NCBI GenBank assembly: GCA_027704905.1
Contig: CM051006.1
Location: forward strand, 2,871,876 to 2,935,875
DNA: 64,000 nucleotides
Direction: 5' to 3'
Source: Muraenolepis orangiensis
Taxonomy: Eukaryota; Chordata; Actinopteri; Gadiformes; Muraenolepididae
Part shown: positions 1 through 13,779 of the stretch, in pieces
How positions within the stretch are numbered: position 1 is the first letter of the stretch
How the letters are laid out: each line of letters begins with the position of its first letter
The notes under the pieces: model-generated
Told to the model about the DNA's origin: nothing
Database searches by the model: none
What the model saw: the letters and a program-made list of their open reading frames with translations, nothing else
Translations under genes and position numbers: made by a program

Positions 1-325
1 TTAGTTTCTGATTTTTTCCGTCATTCAATTGATGAGTGTTGACTTACGAGTGATTATGTCCTGAAATATTATCCCAAAACAAATTGACAAATTATAAAAA
101 TGTGAACAATTATTGAAATTGATTGGAATGACAAATCCAAAAGTTTTCTCCCCATTGTGTACGTACTGTGTTGGATTACAGATGATTAATGGTAAATATA
201 ATTAAATTCCACTTCCACTCTCTCGATAACTTTCAGTTAGTCAATATGAGTGTGTGTCATCCCCGGTGGACGTAGCGCTGCGCTGCTGAAGTCTTACAGA
301 TAATGGATAAAAATGGACGGCATTT
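1..325. other. AT-rich single-copy DNA
   Basis: No open frame of note, no RNA gene and no recognisable repeat up to the SINE that follows. It reads as intergenic or intronic sequence. Confidence 0.5.
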
Positions 326-530
326 CTATGGCGTTTTTATCCAAAGTGCTTTACAAGTCATGCCTTACCATTGATACACACATTCATCCACTGACTCGGG
401 AGCTGTTAGGGTTAGGTTGTCATCCTCAAGGACACCTTGATCGTTTTTTGCTAGGAGGCGCCGGGGAATAGAACCAGCATCCTTCTGGTTGTCAGGCGAA
501 CGCTCTACCTTCTGAGCTACTGCTGCCCCA
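326..530 (-). mobile_element. tRNA-derived SINE copy
   Basis: Read on the minus strand from 530 it begins with a tRNA-like head: an A-box-like TAGCTCAGAAGG, then a degenerate B box GGTTCTATTCC (the canonical core is GGTTCGANTCC). The body runs to about 326 and contains TCAAGGTGTCCTTGAGG (rev. comp. of 425-440) and, near its end, a match to the fish-wide motif TTTATCCAAAGTGCTTTACA on the plus strand. A closely related copy lies at 60.2-60.4 kb and a related head at 35.77 kb. The A and B boxes would form an internal RNA polymerase III promoter in an active copy; this B box has a mutated core, so the copy is probably dead. Confidence 0.75.
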
Positions 531-1672
<1,142 letters not shown>

Positions 1673-2792
1673 TTCTGTCATACAGAAGATCCGCTCGCAG
1701 GCTTATGTAAGAAAAATACCTCTCTCTTTGTCCTTCACCGGCGGTCCTCCTCTCTCACTCGAAATGAATATAAATTCCCCGGGAGAGGAGGTGGGCATCT
1801 CAGGTGAAGGGTAGGACGTGGAAGTTCACGCGTTGGTCCTCATTCTTGTTACGCTAAACACGACCATATGAGGGAATGTCTCATCAATTTATATTATCCG
1901 CAAATGACTGTCCTGCTGTTGTTTTTTTCGGTCCTCCGAAGAAATCTGCCTTTTGAGAAAAGGGTCGACTCGCCAACCTTCAAAATAGATATTACTGCCA
2001 ACAAAAACCAAATGAGTACACTCCTCAGTGCTCTCAAAGTGCGCCATATGGGATAAATATTTAAAGTAAACTGATAAGGAGGAATGCACTGCGAATGGGT
2101 TTAGACATTTTCCTCTGAGAGCTCATTTTGTGGAGCGAGAGCCAGCGCCCGACGCAGACCTTGAAGTTAGGAGCCAATTAATTGGATTTTCTTCTCATTT
2201 GAAATCAACCAGAAGGTCAGGAGAGCCGGGAGCCGATCACAACTCTGCTCTAGCGTGGACGCCCGCGCTCGCGTAAAAATCTAAGGAATTTTGTGGAAGG
2301 ACTTGTAAATATAATATAATCTATAATAAATCTGTCTTCACGTTGGATTTAGCGGCGTTGCATGAGCTCCGATGTATGCAGAGGAGCTGTGACAACTCCC
2401 AAGGATTCTGTGTGCCAACCAGGGGTCTAGAATCATCCCCCAGTGAGACTTATAATACATTTGCATGAACATCTGTGATGGAAAAACCTCCTGAACAAGC
2501 ACCACAATGTCGGTCTGCCCGGTCATTACCACATCCCCACCTCTCGGTGTATCCCTCTGTGTAACCCTGCATATCCCACAATAACCTTGACAGCCCTACA
2601 TATCCAGGTCTTACCCCGTATAGGAGGGGGACTTAAAGTTCCATGAAATAAGTTCAAGCCCACCATCTGCGGGTGGATAGCTAGGTGGTTCTCCGGCCGG
2701 AGTGGAAGACAGCTTTGTGTTAGACGTTCCCCAGGAGGTGAAGTGGTTCACTCTCCTGAACTCTAGTCTGTGTACATATGGATGGATATACT
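1673..2792. other. single-copy stretch, no gene seen
   Basis: The only frame with any coding look is on the minus strand at 2338-2532 (64 codons). It has no flanking splice context that I can defend and no family I recognise. The rest is unremarkable. Confidence 0.4.
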
Positions 2793-3190
<398 letters not shown>

Positions 3191-3697
3191 ATAGAAACAG
3201 AGAAAAAGCATGCAACCTGCGTGGGCCAGAAAGGCCTGCTGTCCCTGAGTTAGGTCATCTTGATCAATGATACTACAGGTAGACTGGTTAGGGGAATGGA
3301 ACCCACAACCCACAAGGAAAACCCTCGACACCTAGCATCCGTCTGAAAAAGAGGTCCTTTAATTCAGAAGGAAAAGCCGGCGTTAAATTTGTATACGCAA
3401 CCACATGGGAATTGTATCTCAGAACAGGAAAAATGTAAGGTCACTTTCTCTATATTTTTACTATATCTCTGGCCTTTAGACCTAGTTCATCTGCTGTTCA
3501 CTCTCCACCAGCCAATGACCAGCCGACTTGAATCAGCGATGGTCTAAATGATTCTTCTTCATTAACATTTTTTTCCCTCTCTGTCTTTTAATTGTAAACC
3601 TTGCTCTGTTTCCATTTCCCTTGAGAACCACCCCTCTCTCTTCTTCATCTTCTTCGTCTCCTCAGATAATGTCTTCATGTCCTTTGGGAGCTATTTG

Positions 3698-3738
<41 letters not shown>

Positions 3739-3986
3739 GGTTTGTTGGACAAACGACTCAAAATAATATAATTTATAGAAAATATAGTATATAAATATGT
3801 GAACTCTGTGCTTATATAAACTTTGAGCCAACGTATGTGCTTTTGGTGGCAGTTGGTGATATCACAGGAAAGCAAGCAATGTGTGGAAAACGGTGGAAAA
3901 GCTAATTATTTCGGTTTGTATGCTAGTTTTATGCTACTTCTAGCATTTTGTTTCCGTTATATGTCCCAGTGCAGATCTCTCAAACG
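3191..3986. other. single-copy DNA with a short CT tract
   Basis: A (CT)n tract with one TTT interruption lies at about 3697-3738. Otherwise AT-rich sequence without a supportable gene. Confidence 0.6.
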
Positions 3987-4767
3987 CTCAGACACCCTCC
4001 TGCTACACAACCCTCAGACACCCTCCTGCTACACAACCCTCAGACACCCTCCTGCTACACAACCCTCAGACACCCTCCTGCTACACAACCCTCAGACACC
4101 CTCCTGCTAAACAACCCTCAGACACCCTCCTGCTACACAACCCTCAGACACCCTCCTGCTACACAACCCTCAGACACCCTCCTGCTACACAACCCTCAGA
4201 CACCCTCCTGCTACACAACCCTCAGACACCCTCCTGCTACACAACCCTCAGACACCCTCCTGCTACACAACCCTCAGACACCCTCCTGCTACACAACCCT
4301 CAGACACCCTCCTGCTACACAACCCTCAGACACCCTCCTGCTACCCAACCCTCAGACACCCTCCTGCTACACAACCCTCAGACACCCTCCTGCTACACAA
4401 CCCTCAGACACCCTCCTGCTACACAACCCTCAGACACCCTCCTGCTACACAACCCTCAGACACCCTCCTGCTAGACAACCCTCAGACACCCTCCTGCTAC
4501 ACAACCCTCAGACACCCTCCTGCTACACAACCCTCAGACACCCTCCTGCTACACAACCCTCAGACACCCTCCTGTTACACAACCCTCAGACACCCTCCTG
4601 CTACACAACCCTCAGACACCCTCCTGCTACACAACCCTCAGACACCCTCCTGCTACACAACCCTCAGACACCCTCCTGCTACCCAACCCTCAGACACCCT
4701 CCTGCTACACAACCCTCAGACACCCTCCTGCTACACAACCCTCAGACACCCTCCTGCTACACAACCC
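3987..4767. repeat. 26-bp minisatellite, about 30 copies
   Basis: The unit CTCAGACACCCTCCTGCTAC plus ACAACC is repeated about 30 times with very few substitutions (for example CTAAAC, CTACCC, CTAGAC, GTTAC variants). Because 26 is not a multiple of three, the translation cycles through all three frames every 78 bp, and no stop occurs. That creates a false 332-codon open frame on the plus strand. High copy identity suggests recent homogenisation or expansion. Confidence 0.97.
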
Positions 4768-5174
4768 CAGCTGGTGACGCTGCTTTCACTGCAACAGTCT
4801 GCCTCAATGTTTACTGGATTTTTAAGTCGCTTCAAAAAGTCGCTTACTTAACTTACTTTATGTCATCAGTTCCTCATTTACCAATAAAATGTATTGAGAT
4901 GTGTGTTGATCTTTTTAACCTGTCTATGTCCTTGGACTTCATGTGATGAGTAGGCTGTGATTCTAGTGGCCGCTAAATGACTGGAGTGGTCTCTCTCAGG
5001 TCCTCTCCTCTCTCCTTCCCTCCTCTCCATCTCTTCCAGCTCATTGCTTATCTCAACAGATCTCACCGGCTTCATCACAACCCAGGTCCTGGAGGGGGAG
5101 GGGGGTCTATCTGAGGTTGACTCGGTTTAAGGTTTCATTGGCCTTCGACTAAACGGCACGTTAACACGATGAAA
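4768..5174. other. single-copy stretch
   Basis: Pyrimidine-rich at 4990-5040; no gene or repeat recognised. Confidence 0.4.
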
Positions 5175-5410
5175 TCAATATGGCTGTCTTAAATCGGATA
5201 TGAGGCTGTAGACAAAACAGGCTAGACACATGAATGCCATTTCAAAGAGGTCAACGAGGACAACCAACCAAATGCAGGGAATTAGGATACATCTCACGAT
5301 CTCCTGCTGGAGAGCGATGAGGATGAACCTGGCCGTGTCTTTAGGATTGAACATCTTGAGGTCAATCAACACACATCTGGGATAGATGACCACACCATCA
5401 GGAAGCTAGG
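5175..5410 (-). pseudogene. orphan coding-like frame (possible exon or relic)
   Basis: On the minus strand a frame of about 76 codons is open from a stop near 5412 to the TGA ending at 5175. The translation contains DLKMFNPKDTARFILIALQQ, followed by two strongly hydrophobic blocks (ILIPCIWLVVLVDLF and MCLACFVYSLIS) that could be membrane helices. Codon choice in the first half (CTC AAG ATG TTC, GCC AGG TTC ATC CTC ATC) looks more like coding sequence than the surrounding DNA. A weak acceptor-like AG precedes the frame, and there is no convincing donor before the stop. I do not recognise the family. It could be a terminal exon, a decayed gene fragment, or chance. Confidence 0.25.
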
Positions 5411-6987
5411 CCATTAGTGTCTGCACTACTGGCACATATTCCTTCTAACTGACACATCTTCATTCACTTGGTTTCAAACTAACACCAACACATGCCTCTA
5501 TGTTTGTCAAAAGTTGGCCACATTGGCCTACTGAATTGACCACATTCACAGGACATTTTGCAGTAAATCCAAACTAGGCCATCAATGTATTTATTACCGG
5601 CACAAGTCTCTTCAAAGCCCCACAATATCACATCAACTTGACAGTTTCAAAGCATTACAAATGCCTCTAAGAATATCTTTGTACATCCTAGTTTCATAGT
5701 CTGCCACCAAAGTGTTAACTTTTAAATATATTTTCAAACCATCACAATGGCAGCCGGTTTATAACGAACACTCCACACCTCTACATCTGTCAACAATCAA
5801 GATGCTGGAATGTTTTCCTCAATAGTTCACTGTTCAGTTCTCTTTTGCGGTTCCCCTCTGGAGCGCTATCCTCTTCCTAGGGTTTGACAGAACCTACACG
5901 GAGATGCTTAACACAGTGGGATGGGTTTACCTGGAAGGGGAATATAGAGTTGCAACGGCCAGCCTGCTAAAGCTACGCTACGTGTGCCTTGTTCCAACCG
6001 ACTGTGTATTATTAAAACCACTCTAGTTGATCGAGCCAACAACCTCTCGCTCCATCTCTTGAGGCAAAGTGAGGCTGGGATAATGCATTGTATCAGGGCC
6101 AAAAATGTGGAACTGGTTTCTTCTTCTAACCGTTGTGAAAACTGCATTGGGATGGAGAACATTGTTGTTTTCGCCGCAATATGTCGCGTTAAGATAAAAT
6201 AAACCCTCGCCCTGTGGCTATCGACTACCAATGACAACTTTGCTTTAGGGGTGTGATGGCATTTCTAGCCAAGCCCAAGGTGACTTATAGTGAAATACCG
6301 GCCATTTAAAGGAACCATCAGGCTCGGCTGTGTTCTAATATAGGAGAGTACTGCTTCAAACGCCTGCTGGGAAAAGAATCACTCAAGTTCATAGAAAACT
6401 TTACGATTTGCTATGCTAGCACTTTTGAGAAGAAATACCGAAACACCACAACAAACACATGCCTCAGTATTTAGACATCCGTGAAGGACAGAAGATGGAC
6501 CGACAATTCCTTAGTGGCCAAGGTTTGGATTCATTGTGTCTTTCATTCCAAAGAAGAAACCAAGAAAATATTAATGCCTCAGTCGCTATCGTCCAACTGT
6601 TCCCATTGATGGATTCAGCCGGTTCTAACCGGTCTAACAAGATGCCCCCCAATAAAACACAACAAAGCTGATAGTTCTGCAGTACTAAAAATTACACGAA
6701 AATTCGGGGGGGGGGATTTCTTTTTGAACTGTAGCCACCGCTTTTGTTCAAAATAATTATTTTATTTGAGCGTCTAAAGAATAAAAAACATCTGCCCACT
6801 AATCAATAAACCTCTGCAATCTAAGACAATTAGACTTTGAACAAAACAACGTACAATTCATGTTTTTTTCCAAAATGTATTATTCATATGAAGTGACTCT
6901 CACTATTTCATCAATACAAATTTGGAGCAATTATCTTCTTCGATTGACTCCACTTTCGTTACCATTGAAACACACACATGCACTCAA
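5411..6987. other. single-copy stretch, no gene seen
   Basis: About 1.6 kb of AT-rich sequence. Open frames on both strands at 5.9-6.24 kb and 6.46-6.67 kb overlap each other and have no domain character. A G8 run is at about 6705. Confidence 0.4.
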
Positions 6988-7163
<176 letters not shown>

Positions 7164-7470
7164 CCAATTGATCTGTTTGCTCATCTGAACAAGTAGTGGA
7201 GATGGGTGGAAGTCACGTGAGTCAAGCAGACCCCAGTGAGCCAAGCCATGGAGCAGCAGACCCCCGGGGAGAAGGACCCCCACAGCTGTTCAAACCCAGC
7301 TACAGGTACAGCTCACTAGGACCCAGACTGTAGACAAACAGTCTCCCTCTCCCTGGATGATGATGACACATCTCATTAGGATCAGCCCATACGGAGTGGG
7401 CTGTCTGGCTGTATCAAACTCCACGCACATGTGATTATGGTCCATTACTTTGTACAGTGTAGTCGTTTAA
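7164..7470. other. single-copy spacer
   Basis: No supportable gene. It ends in TTTAA (7466-7470), the left copy of the target duplication of the transposon that follows. Confidence 0.5.
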
Positions 7471-8688
7471 GGCCCCGTCACACCATAACGTTCTGGTCAG
7501 CGTTTGAGGAAACGTTGGTAATCGTCCGTGGTCGCTGGCATAGCGCCAGAAGAGCGTTGGGTGAACGCTGGTGAACACTGGTAATCGTCGGTGATCGTCG
7601 GTGATCAGCGGAGAACGCTGGTCCGAAAATAATGTTTTGAACATGCACAAAAGTTTTCATGGAGACCAGCGTTCTTCAACGTTTAACGTTAAACGCTGGA
7701 GAACGCTGGAGAGCGTTCGTGGAACGTTCGCCAAACGTTGCACACGTTCGGCTATTGTTAGTCAGTCGTTACCCTAGCGTTACTTGGTTGTTATTAATCG
7801 TTCACAATCGTTGCTTTGCAGTGAACGACTCACTGGTACACATCCGACATTGTGTGCCTATTTTCGGATTGGAGATGGAGTGCAGACGACATGGAGATGG
7901 AGTTTAGCAGTAGTCCCCCTCACACGCTTTTTTCCTCTTGGCGGCATGATGTGCACTGTTCAATATCCAGAAGAAGGTTAGGTCGTACGTCATACTTTGT
8001 TCATGTTTCGGCGTACATTCTGGACGGAATCGCCACGCTGATGTCCCGGAGATCCAGATCCTTTGCCTGTCCCGCGTCACCCGCCTGTCTCGCGTTACGC
8101 CGGTCTATACGAGCTCCCCGGTCATTATAATTACATGTCGCTATTCCGACCTCCCGGTATCTAGACTTCTCGCTCGTCCCTGATCATCCGCCTGTCTGGT
8201 ACCTGTCGCTATTCCGACCTCCCGGTACCCAGACTCCTCTCCCGTCCCGGACTACTCGCCGGTCTACTACCTGCCGGTCCTCCGCGGATCGACCTCCCGG
8301 TACCCAGACTCCTGGACTGTCCCTGATCACTCTCTTGTGTTGTGTTTGCTTGAAATAAAGCTCTGTTATAGCTCCACTGTGTCTTGGTCTGCGTTCTGGG
8401 TCCCACCGAACAATCCACTCGTGACAAGAACAACTGAATCCACTGTGATTTCCCCGCGTTCTATACCCGTTTGAACACAGTGACACGTCAGCACACGCTA
8501 ATAGTTTTCAGGGGTGTTTTACTTGGTCGCTGGTACACGCTAATTCATGCGTTAGTCACACGCTAATTCATGCGTTAGTCACACGATAGTCACACGCCAG
8601 ATGTACACGCTCACCCTAGAACGCTCGAAAATTGAACGATTAGAATGTTCATAGAACGCTGACCAGAACGTTATGGTGTGACTGGGCC
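7471..8688. mobile_element. non-autonomous DNA transposon with intact ends
   Basis: The left end GGCCCCGTCACACCATAACG continues into TTCTGGTCAGCGTT. The right end is its inverted copy with one mismatch in about 34 bp (GGCCCAGTCACACC on the minus strand). TTTAA flanks both sides (7466-7470 and 8689-8693), so the target duplication is TTTAA or the TTAA or TAA within it. Subterminal regions are full of short direct and inverted repeats of AACGCTGG, GTAATCGTC and ACACGCTAATTCATGCG, the kind of sites a transposase binds. No transposase frame is present, so it must be moved in trans. TTAA would suit piggyBac or Kolobok, and TAA would suit Harbinger; I cannot choose. The middle holds an LTR-like fragment. 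Confidence 0.85.
8035..8426 (+). mobile_element. LTR fragment inside the DNA transposon
   Basis: It resembles the reverse complement of the solo LTR at 30072-30534. Shared parts are a 67-68 bp internal tandem repeat built around ATTCCGACCTCCCGGTA (nearly three copies from 8142), an AATAAA at about 8353, GTCTGCGTTCTGGGTCCCA, and a terminal GTGACA at 8421-8426. The AATAAA places the sense strand on plus. I find no matching TGTCAC start, so the left boundary is approximate and the copy is 5'-truncated or diverged there. Confidence 0.6.
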
Positions 8689-8693
8689 TTTAA

Positions 8694-9151
<458 letters not shown>

Positions 9152-10162
9152 GTGTGAGGTCACTTCAAGGTCACCTCTTAGTGAGTCTGTGGCTCCGGGT
9201 CTGACAAACATCTTCATCACCTTCACTTGAACCTGGCCACAGCCCCTACTGTGATGGATGAGGCAGAAAGGGGAGGATGAAATTGAGGAGGAATGAATTT
9301 CAAAACTACTTTATTACTATACTTTACTAAACTATACAATACTGTACTGTCAACAACACTATATACTACCTTTGATATACTTTACTATATACTATAAACA
9401 CCACTAAATACTATACAATGTACTCCATCTGCGGATATCACTGGAAGGTCACACACAACTATTCTGACTGTACTGCGGTGATTTGATATGTGGAGAATGT
9501 TCTAGAAAACGGGAGAGCCATTTACAAAGAACACATGACGACCAATTAATTCTCTTTATTACACGCAAGATGGGAAGTACAGCAAAAAGGAACGAAACCT
9601 GTCACATATTCTGTGTGCTATATATGGTTAATGTGATATTTATATATATATATATACCCAATATATAGCATTAATACTTCATTTCACATCAAGCATAAAT
9701 AACGTTTGGTTCATAATTGTATTTATTTAAATATTTTTGTATGTATACAATTATTTAATATTTAATATTTTTTAGTTATTTCCTTTTTATGTTTTTATTT
9801 GTAATTTATGTTTTATTTGTAAACCAGAAGGCTAAGGTGGCAAAAGGTTGGAAAATCATGGGAGGAAAAACCTGTCAAAAGCAAAGCAAACACGAATGAA
9901 AGACAAACAACAGAAGCAGGTTGTAGCTTGTGTGTATTCGATTGAGCACTCGGTGCTCTACTAGGTTGCACTGTGTGATGATGTCATTGTTGATTGGTCG
10001 AGCCAGTTGCTGTGAGTCTGAGCCTGAGTAAAGACGACACTCGTACCACAGCCTTGCCTCCATGAATTACTATAATACCCAAGTGAATAAGTTGGTAACC
10101 CACAGTAGTACTACAAGAGTATTTTATGTGCAAAACATAAAGCTACAACATAGCTCAACACC
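9152..10162. other. AT-rich single-copy stretch
   Basis: Short TA-rich islands (9310-9420 and 9630-9830) and no supportable gene. Confidence 0.4.
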
Positions 10163-10189
10163 CATGTGTGTGCGTGTGTGTGTGTGCGT

Positions 10190-10222
<33 letters not shown>
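10163..10222. repeat. (GT)n microsatellite
   Basis: Short GT array with CG and AT interruptions. It abuts CAGTGGCGGCTGG at 10223. Confidence 0.95.
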
Positions 10223-10223
<1 letters not shown>

Positions 10224-10784
10224 CAGTGGCGGCTGGAGGTTGTAAAAGTAGGGGAGGAAGGAAGGTGCAATATCGATTTGGACAGTGTAATAGTGGGTCA
10301 TTTTAGCAGACAAGCCAAACAGAATTGAAACCGATTGTGATATGAAGGCGAAGAAGCATTGATTTGGTGAAAAACAGATATTTAGTGATTACTCCATTAA
10401 TGAGGAAAATCTAAAAGATCAGAATAGAAGGTCTTTGCACATTGGCAAGTTCTACCAAACAAACGAAGGGAATTGAAATTGAGTGACATTTGAGGGAGAA
10501 GCGTTTTTTGCGTCAAGTGTATTTACCTGTATTTAATTAAAATAAGACATACTATCATATAGTAAAACGTTGTTTGGCGTCATGCACCTGGAACGCTTTG
10601 AGGGGGAACTCATCTGAATGATGTCTTTAACAGTGAAATGAACAGTGAAGTGCTGTAAAATCATGACATCAAAAACATGTCAATATAAATAACAATGAAG
10701 CTGTGTTTAATTCACTGTAATGTTTTGTAAAATACTGAACCAAACACAACTGTTCATTTTAATATAAGAATATGTTAAATGAAT
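10223..10784. mobile_element. possible DNA-transposon left end (weak)
   Basis: CAGTGGCGGCTGG at 10223 resembles hAT-like termini seen in fish repeats, and the following sequence is AT-rich without a gene. I could not find the inverted right end, so boundaries and class are uncertain. Confidence 0.25.
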
Positions 10785-10864
10785 GATGGCCTGATGGCGT
10801 GACTGTGGAAGCTGTCTTCCACAAGTCTATTTGTGCGGCACTTGATACTGTGGTATCGCCTGCC

Positions 10865-11440
10865 TTACGGTAAAAGTGAGTACAATTCGTGGCTCCATCG
10901 AACACCGTTGATGGAGATAGGGCCGTGCTCTCCTCTCTGCTTCCTGTAGTCCACGATCAGCTTCTTGGTCTTCTTGACGTTGAGGGCGAGGCTGTTCTCC
11001 TGGCACCACTGCTCCAGCGATCCAGCCTCCTCCCTGTAGGCTGTCTCGTCGTTGCCGGCGATCAGGCCCATCACTGTCGTGTCGTCAGTAAACTTGATGA
11101 TGACGTTGGAGTTGTGCATAGCCATGCAGTCGTGGGTGTAGAGGGAGTAGAGGAGAGGGCTCAGTATGCATCCCTGGGTGGCACCCGTGTTGAGGGTCAG
11201 TGGCTCGGTGATGCTGCCCATTCTCACCACCTGGTGAGACAGGAGGTCCAGTATCCAGCTGCACATGGATGGGGGCACGACTAGACCTCTAAGCTTGGTG
11301 TCGAGCTTGGCAGGAACTATCGTGTCGAGCGCTGAGCTGTAGTCCACAAACAGCATTCGCACATAACAGTTCTTTCCCTCCAGGTGGGAAAGGGCAGTAT
11401 GGAGGGCCATGGGTCCAGCGTGGCAGGTAACACGGAGCAA
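10865..11440 (-). pseudogene. reverse-transcriptase fragment of the 10.8-13.1 kb LINE
   Basis: This is the longest intact block of the element, about 190 codons, covering RT motifs A to D (LFVDYSSALDT, GATQGCILSPLLYS, FTDDTTVMG, LNVKKTK). It would copy the element's own RNA at a nicked target site. It enters from another frame near 11440 and ends in the 3' region with a frame change near the SINGV block, so the copy is non-functional. Confidence 0.85.
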
Positions 11441-12029
11441 ACAAAGTCCTTGACCAACCTCTCAAAGCATTTGCTGACAATCGAGGTGAGGGCTACAGGT
11501 CTATAGTCATTCACGCATGTTACTTTGGGTTGTTTAGGGACAGGCACGATGGTGGACATCTTGAAGACCGTGGGAACAACAGCCTGGGACAGGGAGCGTT
11601 ACGGATGTTCAGCCGCTTGAAGGTGCGGCGCACATCCGCCTCCAATCCACGTTCAACAGGCTGGTCTCCTCAGGCGGCGCTGGCTTTGGCGGGCTGCCGT
11701 TCACGTCGAACCGAGCAAAAAATGTATTTAGCTCTCCTGGGAGGGAGGTAGAGGAGTTCTCTACACAACTGGTTCTCCCTCTGAAGTTCGTTATCATCTG
11801 AAACCCCTGCCACATACCCCTCGCATCGTGGCTATTGAATTGCTCCTCCACTCTGTCCTTGTACTCCCGCTTGGCAGTGACGATGGTCTTACGGAGGTCG
11901 TAGCGGGCTCTCGTATATTCCTCCAAATTCCCGGAAACAAATGCGGCGTTAAGCGCCTGGAGGGCAGCACGAACATCACCGTTAATCCACGGTTTCTAGT
12001 TGGGATATATCCGAACCGACTTGTTCGGA

Positions 12030-12470
12030 TCAACGAGTCCGAACAACGAGCAACGAGTCAGATTGGTCTGACCAGCTTTGGACCACCCTCACAGCAATTG
12101 GTTGCTGCTTCAGTCTCTGCCTATAGGCGGGGAGTAGCTGGATAGAGCGGTGGTCTGATTTGCCGAACGGTGGGCGGAGGAGGGCCTTGTAGCCATCATG
12201 GAAGGGAGTGTAGCAGTGGTCGAGGATCCGCTCACCCCGTGTGTTGCTCGTTATGTGTTGGTAGAACTTCGGGAGAACCTTCTTCAGGTTCGCCTTGTTG
12301 AAGTCCCCCGCCACGATGAGAGCCTCAGAGTGTGCCGACTCCTGTTCGCTGATAGCCCCGTACAGTTCCTTCAGTGCTGTGTCCGTGTTGGCTTGTGGGG
12401 GAATGTAAACAGCGGTCACGGTTACCGCTGTAAACTCCCGAGGTAGCCAGAATGGATGGCACATAAGCAT
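12030..12470 (-). pseudogene. endonuclease fragment of the 10.8-13.1 kb LINE
   Basis: About 146 codons of the apurinic-type endonuclease domain that nicks target DNA. It has the GDFN catalytic motif (VAGDFNKANL) and the SDH motif (PFGKSDHRSI). The N-terminal part of the domain lies in another frame at 12.33-12.73 kb. Confidence 0.85.
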
Positions 12471-13090
12471 CAGGTACTCCAGGTTCGGGGAACAGAAAGA
12501 CTTGAGGGGGTGTACATGACATCCACCAAGATCTGTTTATCATGATACAAGCCCCCCTTCCGCAATCTTTACCGGAGAGAGCCCTTGTTCTGTCTGCCCG
12601 GTGGACGGTGGACGGTGGACGCCGGTAACCCCCTCCGACATCCATGTCTCTGTATGGCAGATGATACAGTTGTCCTTAGTTTCCCGTTGTAATTGAATAC
12701 GAGCCTGTAGCTCACTTAACTTATTGTCCACTGTACATTAGCCAGTAGAATGGTGGGTAGTGGGGGGAGATCGGATCGACATCTCAGCCTGACTAGCACA
12801 CCGGCTCGCTTCCCTCACTTCTTCCTGCGATGGTTGCGTGTAAACCCAGATGGCCGGAGATAATCCAGCTGTGACTTCGGGCGGGACGTCCGAGTCGAAA
12901 GAATGAAAAAACTCTGTTAGGCGGCGAGCGACTGTCGATCTGATCTCCAGAAGTGTGCAAAAGTTATAAATGAACGTGCTAACTTCCTGAACAAAGATAG
13001 TCGCGATATAAATAATACATTTTAAAAAACTGTGTCGTCGTGCGGGAGCTCGCGACATGGCAGCCATCTCGTATGGCGCCATACTCCATG

Positions 13091-13779
13091 AACGCCATGA
13101 ACGCTTGTTTTTGTTCTTTGTTAAAAATGTATACAAACATATATTTGCATACTACTGTACTGCTATAAGAAGGCAGTCTGATATTGCATGGCATATAAGT
13201 GTTCAATCTGCCTGTAATGTATAGTCATTTATATTTTTCCATTTTTTGTAATAATTTGAGGAGATACAACAATTTGACAGTTTTACAGTTTTGATATTGA
13301 GATTCATATTAGATACGACACAGTTTTACAGTTTTGATATTGATTAGATAGGATTGGATTTTATGCCTTTTAAATTGTAAGGAATACATTTTATAGCAAA
13401 TTGAATTGCAGAATTTAGATTATGTTATAGCTTTCACTTAAACACATTTGTAAAGTTCCTATTACGAATATGTATGTTGAGAAATGGCAGGTGATTTGAG
13501 TTTAAATCGATCAATTCTTGGAAAGGAAAGTTATTACTGGATTTATTTTAATCTTTCCGTTCAGTAACATATCTCTGGCTTTTCTATTTTTAAATTCTTT
13601 ATCTGTGTCACCGGGTTACATTTTCACATTCCTGGTAAAAGTCACACATCTTTAGGAAGGCAGTGTGTTCATGCTCATAATCCTAGCGATGTAACTAGGA
13701 GTCATATAACAAGATGATATGCCTTTAAATTGAACTAATTTCACAGACCCATTCAATTACAGTATTTAGATATAGCTTT
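13091..13779. other. AT-rich stretch
   Basis: Duplicated short phrases around ACAGTTTTACAGTTTTGATATTGA (13274-13340) and no gene. Confidence 0.4.

Larger units (their letters stand above)
10785..13090 (-). mobile_element. Rex1/CR1-like LINE, near full length but broken
   Basis: Reading from 13090 down: a 5' leader, then an endonuclease (APE-type) with LTETW-like HTETW, PFWLPREFTAVTVTAVYIPP, VAGDFNKANLKKVLPKF, LDHCYTPF and PFGKSDH (12.03-12.7 kb). A linker region follows (11.6-12.0 kb). The reverse transcriptase shows NDYRPVALTSIVSKCFERLV (11.5 kb), motif A LFVDYSSALDT, GATQGCILSPLLYSLYTHDC and the catalytic box FTDDTTVMG (11.1 kb), then WCQENSLALNVKKTK. These blocks sit in several reading frames, so frameshifts break the protein at 12.45-12.6, 11.8-12.0 and 11.3-11.5 kb at least. 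The usual FADD is FTDD here; both aspartates remain. The left end holds the 3' UTR. Clade assignment is from memory of fish LINE proteins. Confidence 0.88.

Noticed and set aside
2338..2532. 64-codon minus-strand frame as an exon
   Set aside because: Mildly coding-like, but with no credible splice signals and no family recognised; weaker than the frames at 5.2 and 28.66 kb.
3948..4946. 332-codon plus-strand frame
   Set aside because: It is the 26-bp minisatellite read through; only about 55 codons lie outside the repeat and show no domain.
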